A stretch of DNA of 64,000 bases from Serinus canaria. Taxonomy: Eukaryota; Chordata; Aves; Passeriformes; Fringillidae. Location of the stretch: positions 17,707,649 through 17,771,648 of the forward strand of contig NC_066315.1 in NCBI RefSeq assembly GCF_022539315.1, written 5' to 3'. Numbering within the stretch: the stretch's first letter is position 1; each line of letters starts with the position of its first letter. The notes beneath the pieces were generated by a model. It was given only the letters and a program-made list of their open reading frames with translations. It had not been told where the DNA came from and searched no databases. The position numbers and the translations under genes are program-made. Positions 1-13,106 of this stretch are shown here, piece after piece.

Positions 1-2382
1 CATTCATCTTTAAATCTTGCCAAAGTCTTCTTTGGTTCACATTTCTTCTGAGGCAGTCTCAGGAAAAAAGAAGCTCTGGGTTAGAAAGTATTAATTAAAG
101 AGTCTCAATGGTGGCAAAAAATTGCAGCAAGTCTGTTTTTAAGTTGGAATTAGAAGACACCATGTGAGCGACACACTGAGAATCAACTTTGCATATATCT
201 TAAACATAGGTGAAAATTGTCCACTTCTGGATGTAATTAACTTACAATTAAAAAAAAAAATATAACTAAACTAAGCTACTAAGCTATACCCCAGACTGTT
301 GTCAATTCTACATATTTTCATCTTTTTAAAGGCTTGACACAATGTCCTTAATCAGTATAAACCAGTACGCCTAGTTACTCCCCACTGGCCACGAAACCTC
401 CAGGAAAGGGAAGCAGAAAGGCACTTGGCCACAAAACCTCAAAAGCAGCTCAGACACACTCCTCTGCCTTGTTCTCATGGCTTACAGACATACCTCAGTC
501 AAAGTTACTCATGAGTAAGAGGGCTATGAAACACAAACTTATTCTCTCTGCTAAAATAAATTCTAAGGATTTAAAGTCCTGATGCTACTCTTATCAACCA
601 CTCTCAAAGGAAGATTTAGTTTTGAGAAAGTCTATAGAAAGAAAGAGATCATAGGTCACAACTCTTTACACAGTTCATTTGGGTTCTGATGATGTTTTGT
701 AATCAAAACAGCACACAGTGACAAAGTGCTGAAAACCAGCAGAGAGACACTAATAGCATGTCCTACAATAAAGATCTTTACCCCCATAAATAAGTATCCA
801 AATGCACACGTACCTTGGATAGCAATCTCATTGAACAGTCAAAAATACTTAGTTAAATTTATTACAAAATGTTTTCTATTGCACATGTATGCATTCTTTG
901 GGGAGAAATAGAAGTCAGACCATCAAATTCTATTAGCATTAAAAATATCCTTTTCAGTAATTTTAACTCACTCTAAATTGAATTTATAATAAATACAGAC
1001 CCCTTTATAAATCAGTATCAAGACACCTTCTCTTTCAACTAAGGAAAAGTGGTTTACAATGATTGGGTTACCTATTATTGCAGTGGATTTACAGTTATAT
1101 TTTCTTCTGAAAAAAACCCAAACCTATCCAAATCAACCAACCAAACAAAAAGCCAAAGTACAGACCAAAGGTACAGCACATGAGCAAGAGGATAAATAAG
1201 ATACAAAGGAAAATTTTCCCTACATGTTCTGTCTAATGACTTCATTTATCACATGCACAACTTTCCCAAGACAAAGTGCAAATTCTAAGTCAATTGTGTT
1301 TCTTTAAAGGCAATAAAGCTCAAATTTAATAGTATGGTGAACTGTCACTTATGTTCTTGTGCTATTCTGATCTGCTCTAGCCTTCTGACATTGAAGTTTC
1401 ATGAGTTCAAGCTCAATTTAGCAAGACAAGTTCAAAAGTCATATGTAAAATGATAGAAGCTGCATGTCACTAAGTAGGTGACAAGTTTAACTTGGTGTGA
1501 CACAAGGATGGATGTGGATGGAGAATTTCCAATGCTACACTCCCGTCTCCCAGTCCTCAGATTTCCATACCTGGAACAAAGCAAGGAGGCTGCACAGAAA
1601 CAGACCTTTATTTGTACTGCAGACCAGCTACTGAAAAAGCCTAGAAAACTACATATCCAAGTCAGGGAAGGAGAAGGTATAAGCACCAAGACAATTCAAA
1701 CAATAGCATGGTGAAGGAGAAATCACTGACAAGAAAACAATCTTCTAGGAATAAGGAAAACTATTTTAAGGACGATATGCGGGAGCAAATGGAGAAAGGC
1801 AGCCTGAAGAGGTTTGGAGAGCTGGAGACTTTCTGGGCTCAGTGCTTATGGCAGGGGACTTTAAGTTGTTACTTTTTTCTTCCCCAAACCTGGTTCTTCT
1901 CCTGGTGTTATGTGGTACTTCATCCTTGTCACCCAGGGGTTACTGTGGCCTAGAGATTATTTCAGGAATAAGAAGGACTAGACCAAGGGTCCAGCTACTC
2001 CAGTAGCCCATTTTCACCACCAGCTTGAAGTAGGTACCCAGGAACTTGGTTAAGAACAGTGATGCAAACAGTGATGCTGCTCCAGAACTCGCTCAGTTGC
2101 TAGAAATTTGCAGTTCTGTAATTTTCTGTTCTTTCTTCCCTCCATCACATCTCATTCAGTCCTCTAACCTTCTCACTGCACTGACTTGTCCCTGGAGCTA
2201 CTCCCTTAGATCACCGCTTTCCTACTAACCTTGTCCCCCTGTCCTGTTACACCATTTTGTTGTTGGAGGCACCTGGATGACTACTCAATTTCTGTGAGCA
2301 TAAGGAAAAAAAATCAATTTTTTTTCACTTCAAAATACCAAAACACTTCCAAAATCAATAACCTACAGACTAATAGTCTAAC

Positions 2383-2459
2383 TCTGAAGTTCAGTCTTTT
2401 GGATTATTATAGCCACTGGCCTATCTGAAGCTCAGTCTTTTGGATTATTATAGCCACTG
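2383..2459 (+). repeat. 41-base tandem duplication
   Basis: Two nearly identical copies start at 2383 and 2424. Both contain TCAGTCTTTTGGATTATTAT followed by AGCCACTG, and they differ by one base in the shared part (GAAGT against GAAGC). This is a recent local duplication in non-coding DNA. Confidence 0.9.
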
Positions 2460-2473
2460 TCGCCTTGTGCCTC

Positions 2474-2502
2474 CTTGATTTGCTTTGATAAAGCAAATCA
2501 AG
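2474..2502. repeat. Perfect 13-bp inverted repeat
   Basis: CTTGATTTGCTTT (2474-2486), a 3-base spacer GAT, then its exact reverse complement AAAGCAAATCAAG (2490-2502). It lies 15 bases from the tandem duplication. It could form a small hairpin or cruciform; no function is evident. Confidence 0.9.
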
Positions 2503-5500
2503 TGTAGCTATAGTGACATATTTGCGTTAAGGTGTATTTCCTACATCCTAAAGATAGTATTTTCCTGATTATTCAAAACTGTGAGAATATTCTCAGATCA
2601 CCAACATAAGTACTGTTGTAGCTTAGCATCTTTTTACTGTTTAGCAAGCTTCAAGATTGTAGAAAATGTTAAGCTGGATGTCAAGCCTCTTTCAACTCAG
2701 CACTGGACAAAAACATACCATTTAAAGACCAACTTATATCAGGTACTCAAGAACAAGTACCTAGCCTCAAATTTTTGACAAGAGAGTGGTTACTGTGTAA
2801 CTGCAACTAAATGAATTTGTACCTCAGAGATTTGAACTGCATTTTTATATATCAAATTTTAAGGAATTCAATCGTAGAGATTCAAATGTCCCATAAATCC
2901 CATCTTTCAAACATAAGACACCAATTGACAACACCAGCAATTTTGGTATTGTTGTACCTATATATCAAGCATCTTACTTCACCATGTTCTCAAGCACCTA
3001 CCTCATAGCAGAGGTCATTAAACATGTTTGTAATAACCATTATTTTTAGACACACACATAATATATAGGTAGATAATGTGCAGATAGTTATTATATATAA
3101 TAAAAGCTTTCACATGAGGATGCACTTTAGGTACACTTCTATGATTTCTTTTACTTCAAGGATTTCTAAGGGTCAAAAGTTCTATGAATAATCATGGTTC
3201 TTATCTGGTCTTTATGTAGCTTTTCTGCAAATTATCTGCCCAGTTTTAGAATACTTGCATATTCTTATCTGGTTTATATTAGGACAAACAGAAGCACAAC
3301 CAGCCCCCAATCAACATTAGAAACCACAATGGCTTTAAAGTAATGGTCTTTCATTGCAAGCAGCTGTTTACTAATAAACATCTACATGAGAAGCCTTTGA
3401 AGGAAAGGCTGTAGGAGAAAAAAAATAGTACTTAAATTGAAAAGAAAAAAATAAGACATGTAACTAAAAGCACTTCTGAACTGAAAATGCCTTTCTGGCA
3501 TCCTTCCCAGCTAACATTTGATTCTATGCCCTATGTGATATTTTATATATCCTCATTTTTGAACTACACCAACCATATTTTGCTTCTTCCTTCTACTGGT
3601 TTTTGCACTACTCCCACAATGGTGTCACTATGTAAAGGAAATGCACCATAGAGTGCTTTATGCTTTCTATTTGTAACCTGAGTGAGGAAGCTGTTAAAAA
3701 AATTATCTAAAAATTCTTAGGTATCTCAATATTATTCATTAAACTGGGCAGGATCTGCAGTAAGAATTCTGCATTTTGAACTGAGTTTTGCATGCTCTGT
3801 GTTGCCTCATAACATGTGGGTTTTTTTCAGCCTTGATCTAAGCTCTGAAAATTGTAATTTCTCTAATTAGCTAACATCATGACAGTATCCACTGTTAAAA
3901 CAAGAAGTTAGATGGCTCCTTCCTCACAGAGCTCAAACTTTAAGAAAAAGAAGTAAAAGACAGCTATGCACTAATTACAATTTTTTAGAAGATAAAACTA
4001 TTCAAAGACTGATCTTCCCTAACACTAACCCAGGCCACTTACACTGTAGATTCCCACAGGGTGTGTTTTAAGTGTAAGCTTACCTTTAAAAATCAGTGGG
4101 CATTTTTAAGACACATGTCATCTGATCTATTTTAGACAGCTTCTTCAGGGTGAGCACAAAACTGAGATTCTACTCCCTAAGGGGAGCCTCTATTAATTAG
4201 TGAGATTGCTTGTGCTAAGCAGCCATGCAGCTGCACCCTGTTAGTCCACTAAGATGCCATGGTAGGCACAGATCTCACAGAGGAATGTGTCAGTCGGCAA
4301 GAGGGATCTAAAGGCAGAAAATCTTAAGGAGCCAACTTATTCAAGCAGCTTGTTCAGGGCTTAATGGGTGCATAAAAGAAAGCAAAAGAAGCAAGCAGAG
4401 AAACATGCTGCAAAACAAAGGAAAAAGTGTAATGGAGTGAGCAATAGTAAATGAACTCCCACAATTAGTTTGCTGGAAATAATACTTGGCAATGGAACTG
4501 AGAACTTCAGAGAAGCGCCTAGTGCTACACCCTGTCCACAAAGAGAAAACAAAAGAAATCCACCAGGAAATTGTTCATATTTCACTAAGCCATCCCTATA
4601 AAAGCAAAAAAACATGCTCACAAATATTATCTCAATTACTTTAACATACATAGCTTATGCATGTCATCAATGATCTGAACTTACTGTAAGCTGTCCTGCT
4701 ACCTGAGGGAATCATGCTAATCCTGTAAATCCCAAAGAATTGTTTAAATAACTGCAAACTCCCAAACATCTCATCATGCAAAAAAATCTGTGTCATCCTT
4801 CCTCATTCAAGTGTCTCTTCTCAGTGTAAGTACACAGCTGTCCAAAAGGATCAAGTTTCATCTTCCTAAGCCATTTCAGTTGTGATGGATCCCATACTGA
4901 AGTCCATAAACAGCCTTAGGTACATCACTGGTTATGAACTGGTACATTTCCTAACCAACATCACTAAAGTACAAGGCAGTTCAACGAACTTGGAAAACAG
5001 TAAGAAATTACTCTCCAGAGTACAACATCTGGTATAAAGGAGGAGAAAAACACTGTTTTCAAGAGCAAGACATTTAAGAATTGGAGGCTAAACCAAAACC
5101 CATTAATCTATCTCCACCCCCATGTTCAAAATGAAAAACAGAAAAAATACCCTTTGGTGCTTCACATTAGGAAGATACAAATCCGAAATGTCTTCCATCT
5201 GTTTTGTTTGCTGTTTTTTAATAAAATACCAAAATCACCCTGTTCTTTTTTTTTTCCCCTCTGTTTTCAGTAGAAATCCTGAAGAATATTTTCAGACCTG
5301 TAATTCTAAGGTTTTTACATTGTTCTCATCCCATGCTATTTGGTTGCCTATCAAATTTAACTACTCTGCCTTAGTGAAGCAATATCTGAGCTTTTCAGGC
5401 ATTCTTAAAATGATCCTGACTAATTTTACATGTATCACAAATCTAGCTGAATTTAGGGAGCCAGGTGAGGAGGTAATTTCCTCTGTGCTCCTGTAATAAA

Positions 5501-8500
5501 CTCTTGACCTCTCTGGTACATTTGTGAATAGCCCATGGCCTTTCCAAGCCTCTGCTGTCCCCAGAAGCTGCCAGCAGCCACAGACCACCAGACAGTGACA
5601 GCACTGGCCATGACCCCTCTGCCTCATCCTACAGTACTGGCAAAGGAAATTGGGTGGAATTGGACATACTGGAAGCTTCCTTTCACTGGAGAAATTCTTG
5701 CTGCCTCATCAGAGCTTATGCATCACCTGCATGGTTAGAGGAATGAGTCAAAATCCCACCTGCAATGCTTTGGAATGCTGGGAAAGCTCCTTGGCCACTG
5801 CCCCTTAACAAACACTGCTGCACACACTTTCAGCTACCCACTGATCTTGGATTGAGAGCTAAGACTAAAGCTTGTCTTTCCTGGGGCTGAGAAGTGTTTG
5901 AAGCTAGCAGATGGATATCCTTTTTCCTATCTAAATGTATCCCTGCCGTACTTACAGGTCTGAAGAACCACCTCTGGCTCAGTTCTATCTGGGTAAGATT
6001 CTGTTGTATTTCTCCTTTTATTTTTTCAGAGAAAGCCTTCATGCCCTGGCTCACCAGCTAAATTAGTTCTAGTTAACTTCACAGAAGTTAAAATAGTTCC
6101 TGTAATAGATACTACTCTCTCAACGTATTAAAACTAAATATAAAGCTTGTCACCACTTTTAAGGGACATAGAAATGCTTTTAAAATCTTGTGTGCCAATG
6201 TCAAATTCTCTGTGATTCACACAACCTAAAGCCTTGTATATTCATGACTGCAAACCAAGGCAGAAAGTGGATTTAACACTTGGGTTTGTTTTTCTAAAAT
6301 GTCTACCTTCATTTTAAACCAGCATCATATATTATAACACCAATCTTTTTCAAATTCTCTACCAGTGGTGGAACATGTACTTTGCATTTTTTTTAAGATC
6401 CTGAGTGAAATTTTTATGTTCATTTAAATCAGGAGTATGAGTTTCCTCAACTTTCAGCAAAGAAATGAATTAGAAGTAAACACCTTCTAAAGACTTGTTT
6501 CCCACAGTTGAAATTTCCTTATGCACAGTTGAGTAAATCATGTCTCTCTATCCAGATACAAACATGATTACACAAGTTAACTTAAATAGTAAAACTCTAA
6601 CTGCTCCTCAGAATCTTGCCAACTTTCAATGCAAGTGGTGGGAAAGTTGTATCAATCTTATTAGAAAGAGGAAAATATTTTCAAGGTCTCAAGTCAAACA
6701 TGCTATTGTTTCACTCTTGCGACACAACAGGACAGAGACACTCCTTCAAGTAGTATTTCCAGTATTTAAAAGAATTACATGGACTTTTAAAGTGGTATGA
6801 ACTCTTGTCCTCAGCTTTATGCTCTGCAAAATCCTCAACTGGCAGCTATCACCAATCTGCATACACAGGGCCAAACTCCCCTCCTCTCCAAGCCTGAATA
6901 CAAGAGACTTCCACAAAAATGCTGTGGGAGAAAGCTTTCCCATGGGAAAGGTCATGTGGTGATTCCACTGACTCTGGCCACTGGCACGAGACGACTGAGG
7001 GACACTGAAGGTCACTGCTACCCTGACACACTTGGCTGATGGCACAGGGCCACAGCCTGTCCCTGATATTTGCCCAGACTCATTCATGCTTTCACAGCCA
7101 TCCCTCCCCTCCACAGGCTCCTCAGCCTCCCCACTGTGAGAGGAGGAAGGAATCTTTTGGTATTTTATGAAGGAAATAGCTTAAAAGTACCATTTATATA
7201 CAAATATGAGATCACATTAATTCAAATATACAACCCTCACACCTTTCAGAGAAATATTTAGTAGCTGGCCTCACTTCAGTGCTCTCTGGCAGGAGGGTGC
7301 CATGCAAGCCAAGCACAAGTCCTGGAAAGAAAGGGTTCACCACAGACAATGCTGATCCCTTCAGACCATGGAGAAATGGTCAGAAGCCTCCAGAGATGAC
7401 AAAACTGAGGCTTCACCAAGGGGTGGGACAAAGCAGGGTGAGTATTTGCAGAGAGGATGATTAATGAACATTGTGCTGGGTTTGTCACAGCAGTAGAGTC
7501 AAGGGGATGGAGGAAAAAACACTTCTGCACCCCAGCATGCTTTTCCAGGAGCTTTACAAACCGGGTCCCTTAACATGGAATTTTAAAGGTCTTCCATAGC
7601 ATAGTGCTATTCCCAGTGCTTATATGGCATTAGCAATCCACAGCCTGAGAACTACAGGCAGAAATGATGACAACCCAGGTCAAACATCAAGAAATACTGG
7701 AAGCACATTTTTCATTGGCCACAAACCTCTCTACACAGCCTGGAGACTGTAGAGAACATGACCCAAACTCAGGAAAGTACAGACAGAAACCCAGTACAGC
7801 ATAACACATGTCAGAGTGCATTCTGGTGTTGTCTTCATCAATAATTAATTGGCTGAGTCCATCACCCACACCCTACAGGTGTGCTGTAGCTGTCAGCAAA
7901 GCTCGAAAAGCCTGTGTGGAAAAATACTCAGCCCCACCAAGAACTCTAATAAAAGCAACTGTACACTTGAATCATTAGCACATACTCTGGATGCTTTGTT
8001 TTCCTTTAAATTATTTCTACCATGACAGATGGAGAACTGAAAGCAACATGTAGACTAGACTTTTATTTTATATAACAAAACATCCACTTCTTTTAAAAGA
8101 GAGAAACTACAGGTTCAAATTAATATTAAAGGGAGTTTAACATACTCTTGGTATAAAGAAATGTTTTAGATCACAATTATTTGAGAAACAAAATATAACT
8201 TTTATCCTTTTGAAAATTTCAGTTCAAAGATGCTTCTTTTTGTAGGGGCTTAAGAAAAAATGTTTTGAAAGCAGAGCTTAAGAGACTCAGCTTAACAAAG
8301 TAATGCATAATGTTAAAGAATGAACTCCTGTGTTCATGGACTTAGTTCTTGACTCATCTGCATAAATATGGCACACTTTTCATCTGAAACTGATAGAGAT
8401 TTTCAGTCTATATTTTAAAGTAAGTACATCTCATGAAAGTATGAACATTCAAAGCATTTCAGTATTCCTCCTTTTGGTTGACACAGAATTTTTTCACAGC

Positions 8501-8916
8501 ATTTCAGAAATTCTACTTCCAAAAATAGGAAATACCACTAAAACAAAGAGCTCTTTTGTTTTTTTTATGCAAAGATAAATAAATATAGTAAATTAAAGTT
8601 TGAAAAGGTAGCTGTTGAGACTGTGAGAAAATTCAGAATTTATTTGCTTCATTCAGACTGAAATTTCAGGGAAAAAAACCCAGGAAAATGTTCTGAATTC
8701 TTGGCAACTGCATTTCTTTTTTACTAATTCCCTTCCTCTTCATTTAAACACCACTAAAAGAACACAGAGATGAATTTTCCTGCTTATTTTGCTGAGCCAA
8801 TGCAGCTGACAGTGATATTGCATACCTCAGGGAGTCACCCACACAAACCAGGAAGGCCCACCACTGTAGCATGGGGAAAAATTATTTCTTCTCATTATTA
8901 CTGTCAAGCTTGCTAC

Positions 8917-8962
8917 AGCAGGATATTTACAATATCCTAATGCAATAGCAGGATATTTACAA
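8917..8962. repeat. Short direct repeat, period 30
   Basis: AGCAGGATATTTACAA occurs at 8917-8932 and again at 8947-8962, separated by 14 bases. A small local duplication. Confidence 0.85.
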
Positions 8963-9313
8963 ATGCAGACTGTCTAGACTACACAAAGTATAAAATGGAT
9001 AGAGGCAGCTTTTTTCTTAAACTTTGGCTATTATCAATTTTTATTACAAATTTGGTTTTCTCAAAACAGAAGCAAGATCTAACAAGAAAGAAGAAAAGAA
9101 AGAAAGAAAGCAGAGCTAGATCAGCTACTTTACAACTGACAGTACAATTTATCCCTCACTTGATTGGAAATTGTAAATTACAAAAACTTTCAATTTTGCT
9201 GATGGTTTCAATAAAGAAATTATGTATTCTTGTGTACATATATTTTAAGGTAAAAACAGTTTAGGTGGTTTCTGGAACCATTAAGTCAAACCCCAAACTG
9301 TACATGCAGTGGA

Positions 9314-9740
9314 ATGAAGATCAGAGAATGGGTCAGGTTGGAAGGGGCCACAGTGGTCATCTGGTCCAACCTCCCTGCTCAAGCAGGGCTATCCTAGAGC
9401 ACATTGCACAGGATTGCCTTCAGGCAGTTCTGGAGTAGCTCCAGTAAAGGAGACTCCACAGCCTCTCTGGGCAACCTGCTCCCATGCTCAGTCTCCCACA
9501 CAGCAAAGAAGTTCTTCAGGTGGAGAAAGCTTCCTGTCCCTCTGTTTCTGCCCACTGCCTTTTGTCTTGTTGTTTGGCACCACTGAGATGACACTGGATC
9601 CATCTCCTTGGCATCCTCCCTTCAGATACTCACAGGCAAGAATGAGGTTCCCCCTCAGAATCCCACACCTACCTTCAGCTGGGCTACACACAACCAAACT
9701 GCAGCCTGAATTCCCCAGGGACAGACATACAGAGCTCCTG
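9314..9740 (-). mobile_element. CR1 LINE 3' tail (antisense on the plus strand)
   Basis: The plus strand reads like the reverse complement of an avian CR1 3' end: a degenerate GAATGGGTCAGGTTGGAAGGG, cut here before the rest, then the GTCATCTGGTCCAACCTCC motif. After that come CACAGCCTCTCTGGGCAACC and CAAAGAAGTTCTTC. Further on are the stretches resembling CACTGAGATGACACTGGATCC and CCTTCAGATACTCACAGGC. CR1 elements are usually 5'-truncated, and this copy lacks any intact reverse transcriptase. The right end fades into unique sequence, so that boundary is approximate. Short open frames across it are shadows of the repeat. Confidence 0.88.
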
Positions 9741-11637
9741 TACATCACTTAGGGAATCCTTCCCAGCTACTAGAATTAAACTGCTCAGCACCAGAAGCTT
9801 TGTGCAGCACTCATTCACTGGGTTCAAAATGCTCCCCTCCTGCTGCAATCAGCTTTGGTGCACAGCTTTGGTCCCCTTAAACTCTTCTAAAGCCTTTCTG
9901 ACACACCCATGTTATGCCCATGGCCCCTCACGCTACATGTGCAATGTATTTCCTTACCTCATTTTTTTCATTATCCTATGATTACAAGAGCAGATGAAGA
10001 ATTATTTTCTGCTTAGAGATTTTCCATATTACTTTAACATAGCCCTTATCCTTTTCTTGTTTCTCACCAAAGTCCTAAAAGAAATTTCTCATTCTCAGAC
10101 TATGTCACTTTGCTCTTATTCTCCCTTGGAAAACTCATTCTGATTTTATCACCAACTTCTCCCAGACAGACTGCAATTTCTCCTTCTGCTGTGCCCACCA
10201 ATAATTGCCAAATGGTGCAAAGTCCCATTTTTAGGTATACTTCTATCCATTACGGAACCTTGCCCCAGTGAAGGGGTTTTGTCTCCCCCTTACCCCAAAA
10301 TAATTTGGTTGTGGGTTATGTCTTGGTTGTGTCAAGGTGTACTGTAGTCTTGTCCTTGTTCAGAAAAATATACTGTAGCCAGATCCATTACTTTGCAAGC
10401 GCCAGTATATGAAGAATCAAAGGGGGACTTTGGTGATACCTTAAAAAGTATCAATTTCAGGGCAGACCAAGCCTGGGATCTCTAACATTGCCCAAACTCT
10501 TACTGCTATAAGCAAGAATTTTCCCAAGGAACAACTGAGGTGAATTTAAAGTTTTGGTCAAAGTAGAAAACTCCTCTGAATTAATTGCATCCAAGGCTGG
10601 GAAATTTTTGTGGTAGCAGTCACACAGGCCTTTTTGTGCTTATTTAGGATACCTGTATATTGGTATCCTGGTTAGGATAACAATAATATATATATATTAA
10701 TATTCTAATTGTACATGGCAAATACTATTTACCCTAACTCTACCTGAACTTTATTCACTGACTTTTTCTTGAAATATTTTGCTTACTGCTCTTATTTTTA
10801 TCTTAAATTTTCAAGTAACCTAAATTTTTAAATATTTAAAGCAATTTTTTTTTCCCTAAAACAGCTCATTCTTATTGCAGTCCTATATTAAAAAGCAGCT
10901 GGGTCAAACTTAGTTTCATATGAACAGCGCTTGCAACATTAAAATTGCATGAATAGCCAAGAGTCTCAGTTGCATAACCAGGGCCAAGGAGCAGCCAATA
11001 AGTCTCTGCCAATCACCCCTATTCATCAGCAACTTTTGTTTGACTAAAGCATGCTAGAAAAGCAACCTGTCATAGTTCAAAGATTTAGAGATATGAAGAA
11101 CCTCTTGCTTCCCTTGATAATTTGCCAGAAAAATGAATCATTTCTATATGAAAAATACTGTGCATTACTCCTGATTTGAATCTATTCAGCTCTCCAGCTA
11201 TAACCTTTAGTTTCTGCTGTGATTTTTATTGCTGTTCTAAAAAGCCAGTATAATCGCAGTCTGTTTTCTCCTGCTTCCACAGAATTACATTTCTTGATCT
11301 AGGAAGATCTCTATTTTGATTGGGTCATTGGATAAAAAAATCACTGTTCTCAGAGAGAAACAATTTCATGGATCTCAAATGTTTTGGATGTCCTTCTGCA
11401 ATGTTCCCATGGTTCAACCTCCCTTCTATAGCAGGCATTCCTGTCACAATGCACACCCAGAGGTAAGGCTGATTTGAGTCTTAATCGCTGTCTTCCTGGA
11501 AAAGAGCTCCTTCTCCTTTTATGATAGCGTCACATGAGGAACTCTTGTGAAAACAGAAAGATCAAAAGTTCCTTACATCCCTTCCAGACTTACCATTTTC
11601 CACAGTACAGTTTACCTTGTTCCTGGAAATTCCATCT

Positions 11638-11710
11638 GGAGAAGTGGTGGAAACTCCTCCACTGGCAATATTCAAGACTCAGCTTGATGGGTGTGGATAA
11701 TCTAATCTAA
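11638..11710 (+). mobile_element. Probable CR1 fragment
   Basis: The text GAAGTGGTGGAAACTCC followed by CACTGGCAATATTCAAGAC and CTTGATGGGTGTGG resembles the sense strand of CR1, in the stretch that usually reads GGTGGTGGA-TC-CC-TCCCTGGAGGT-TTCAAG. It is short and diverged, with no terminal repeat. Confidence 0.42.
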
Positions 11711-13069
11711 ATCTCTGCTTTCCACAGCCATTCAGGTGCTACCCAGAAGTCCTTTTCAACTTAGGCATTTCCATGATACACAATCACACATTTGCTCAAA
11801 TGCAGTTACTCCATTCTCCATTGCAGTTTTCAAAAGCTGAGACAAAACTTTACAAACTCATCTGATCTTGTGAGTTTATAAAAATGCCACTGCTGGCTCT
11901 TTCAATACCAACTCAGTATCTTCTTTGGAAGTCTTAACCTGTGAAAAGTTTTACCCATGTAGAATTGCCGTGTATTAAACACTTACATCATGTATTTACA
12001 CCAGGCTCATGACCATTAATTGGCTCTGCTCTTTAGCCCTAAAAAGTGACTTTGCAGGCTGCTGCAGGTCTCTGCACCACCACAGCAGACTCACAGTAGG
12101 AGCTATGAGCAGAGCACACATTATGCACAAACACTGTGCACATTTCCTAAGGTGGTTACTTGAGTCTGACAGTTCATTACCTCTGGCTTTACCTCTCAAC
12201 CCAAAGGATATATTTACACATCTGACTAAAATCTTTCCTTCCCTGTTTTATTTGTCATTTTCTTTGTAAAATCACCATCCTCTCACTTGTCGCTCTTCAC
12301 ATCTTTACAGAATTTCTTGCCAAACTTCTTTATCTATTTTATTGATGAAATACGAGGAAACAAAAGATAATACCATATTAAAATATGCTCTCTGGCTGGG
12401 ATACACTCTGGTTTTGTAACAAGATACTGTGTACCTACTAGGTCAATATGTCATACTCCTATGGCAAAAACACTGTATTGCAATTGCTGGCCTCTGAAGC
12501 AGAACGAATTTCTTCACCAAAGTCCAGATTCCATTAAAAAGAAAAACTTCTATAAAAGCTGCCTGTCAATATATTCCCAACAACTGCTTCAAGAGGTGAC
12601 ATTTAACATTCTTCTATATGAAAAGTCTTAATTTCTAGCTATATTTACCTCCTCCCAAATGAACCCATTTCTCCACAAATTTACAAAAAATATAAAATAA
12701 GATTGAGTACCAAAGTCCAGCTGGCAAACCAGGTGTAAGCACTTTATTACCAAACTTGGAAGAAATCCATGGATTTCTTCAGATTTTAAATGCCACCTGC
12801 TTCTCCCTGTGCTAGTCCCAAGGGCCAGCAATTCTCAAGCCATATTTCATTTTCCTTGAAATTTCTGCATGGAAAAATCCAGAGTATGAACCTTCCCCTG
12901 CCTGTGTCTACAGGTAAATCAAACTCTTGATTTCAGTTTTCAAGGAGAAGGTGTAGAAATTTTATCAGGCCTAAAACCATGGCAGATGGCCTGTTCTGGT
13001 AGTCAAGCCCTACTGGAGAATAATACACCTCTGGCTACTCTACCACAGGCTGAGGTTGGGAAGAATCTG

Positions 13070-13106
13070 GTTTTTTGGGGGTTTTTTTTTGGTTTTTTTT
13101 TTTTTG
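13070..13106. repeat. T-rich low-complexity tract
   Basis: Runs of T broken by GG and GGGG. On the minus strand this is an A/C tract; no retrotransposon body was recognised next to it. Confidence 0.85.

Noticed and set aside
9394..9752. Four overlapping frames of 60-112 codons
   Set aside because: Inside a truncated CR1 tail; the 3' untranslated part of CR1 is not coding.
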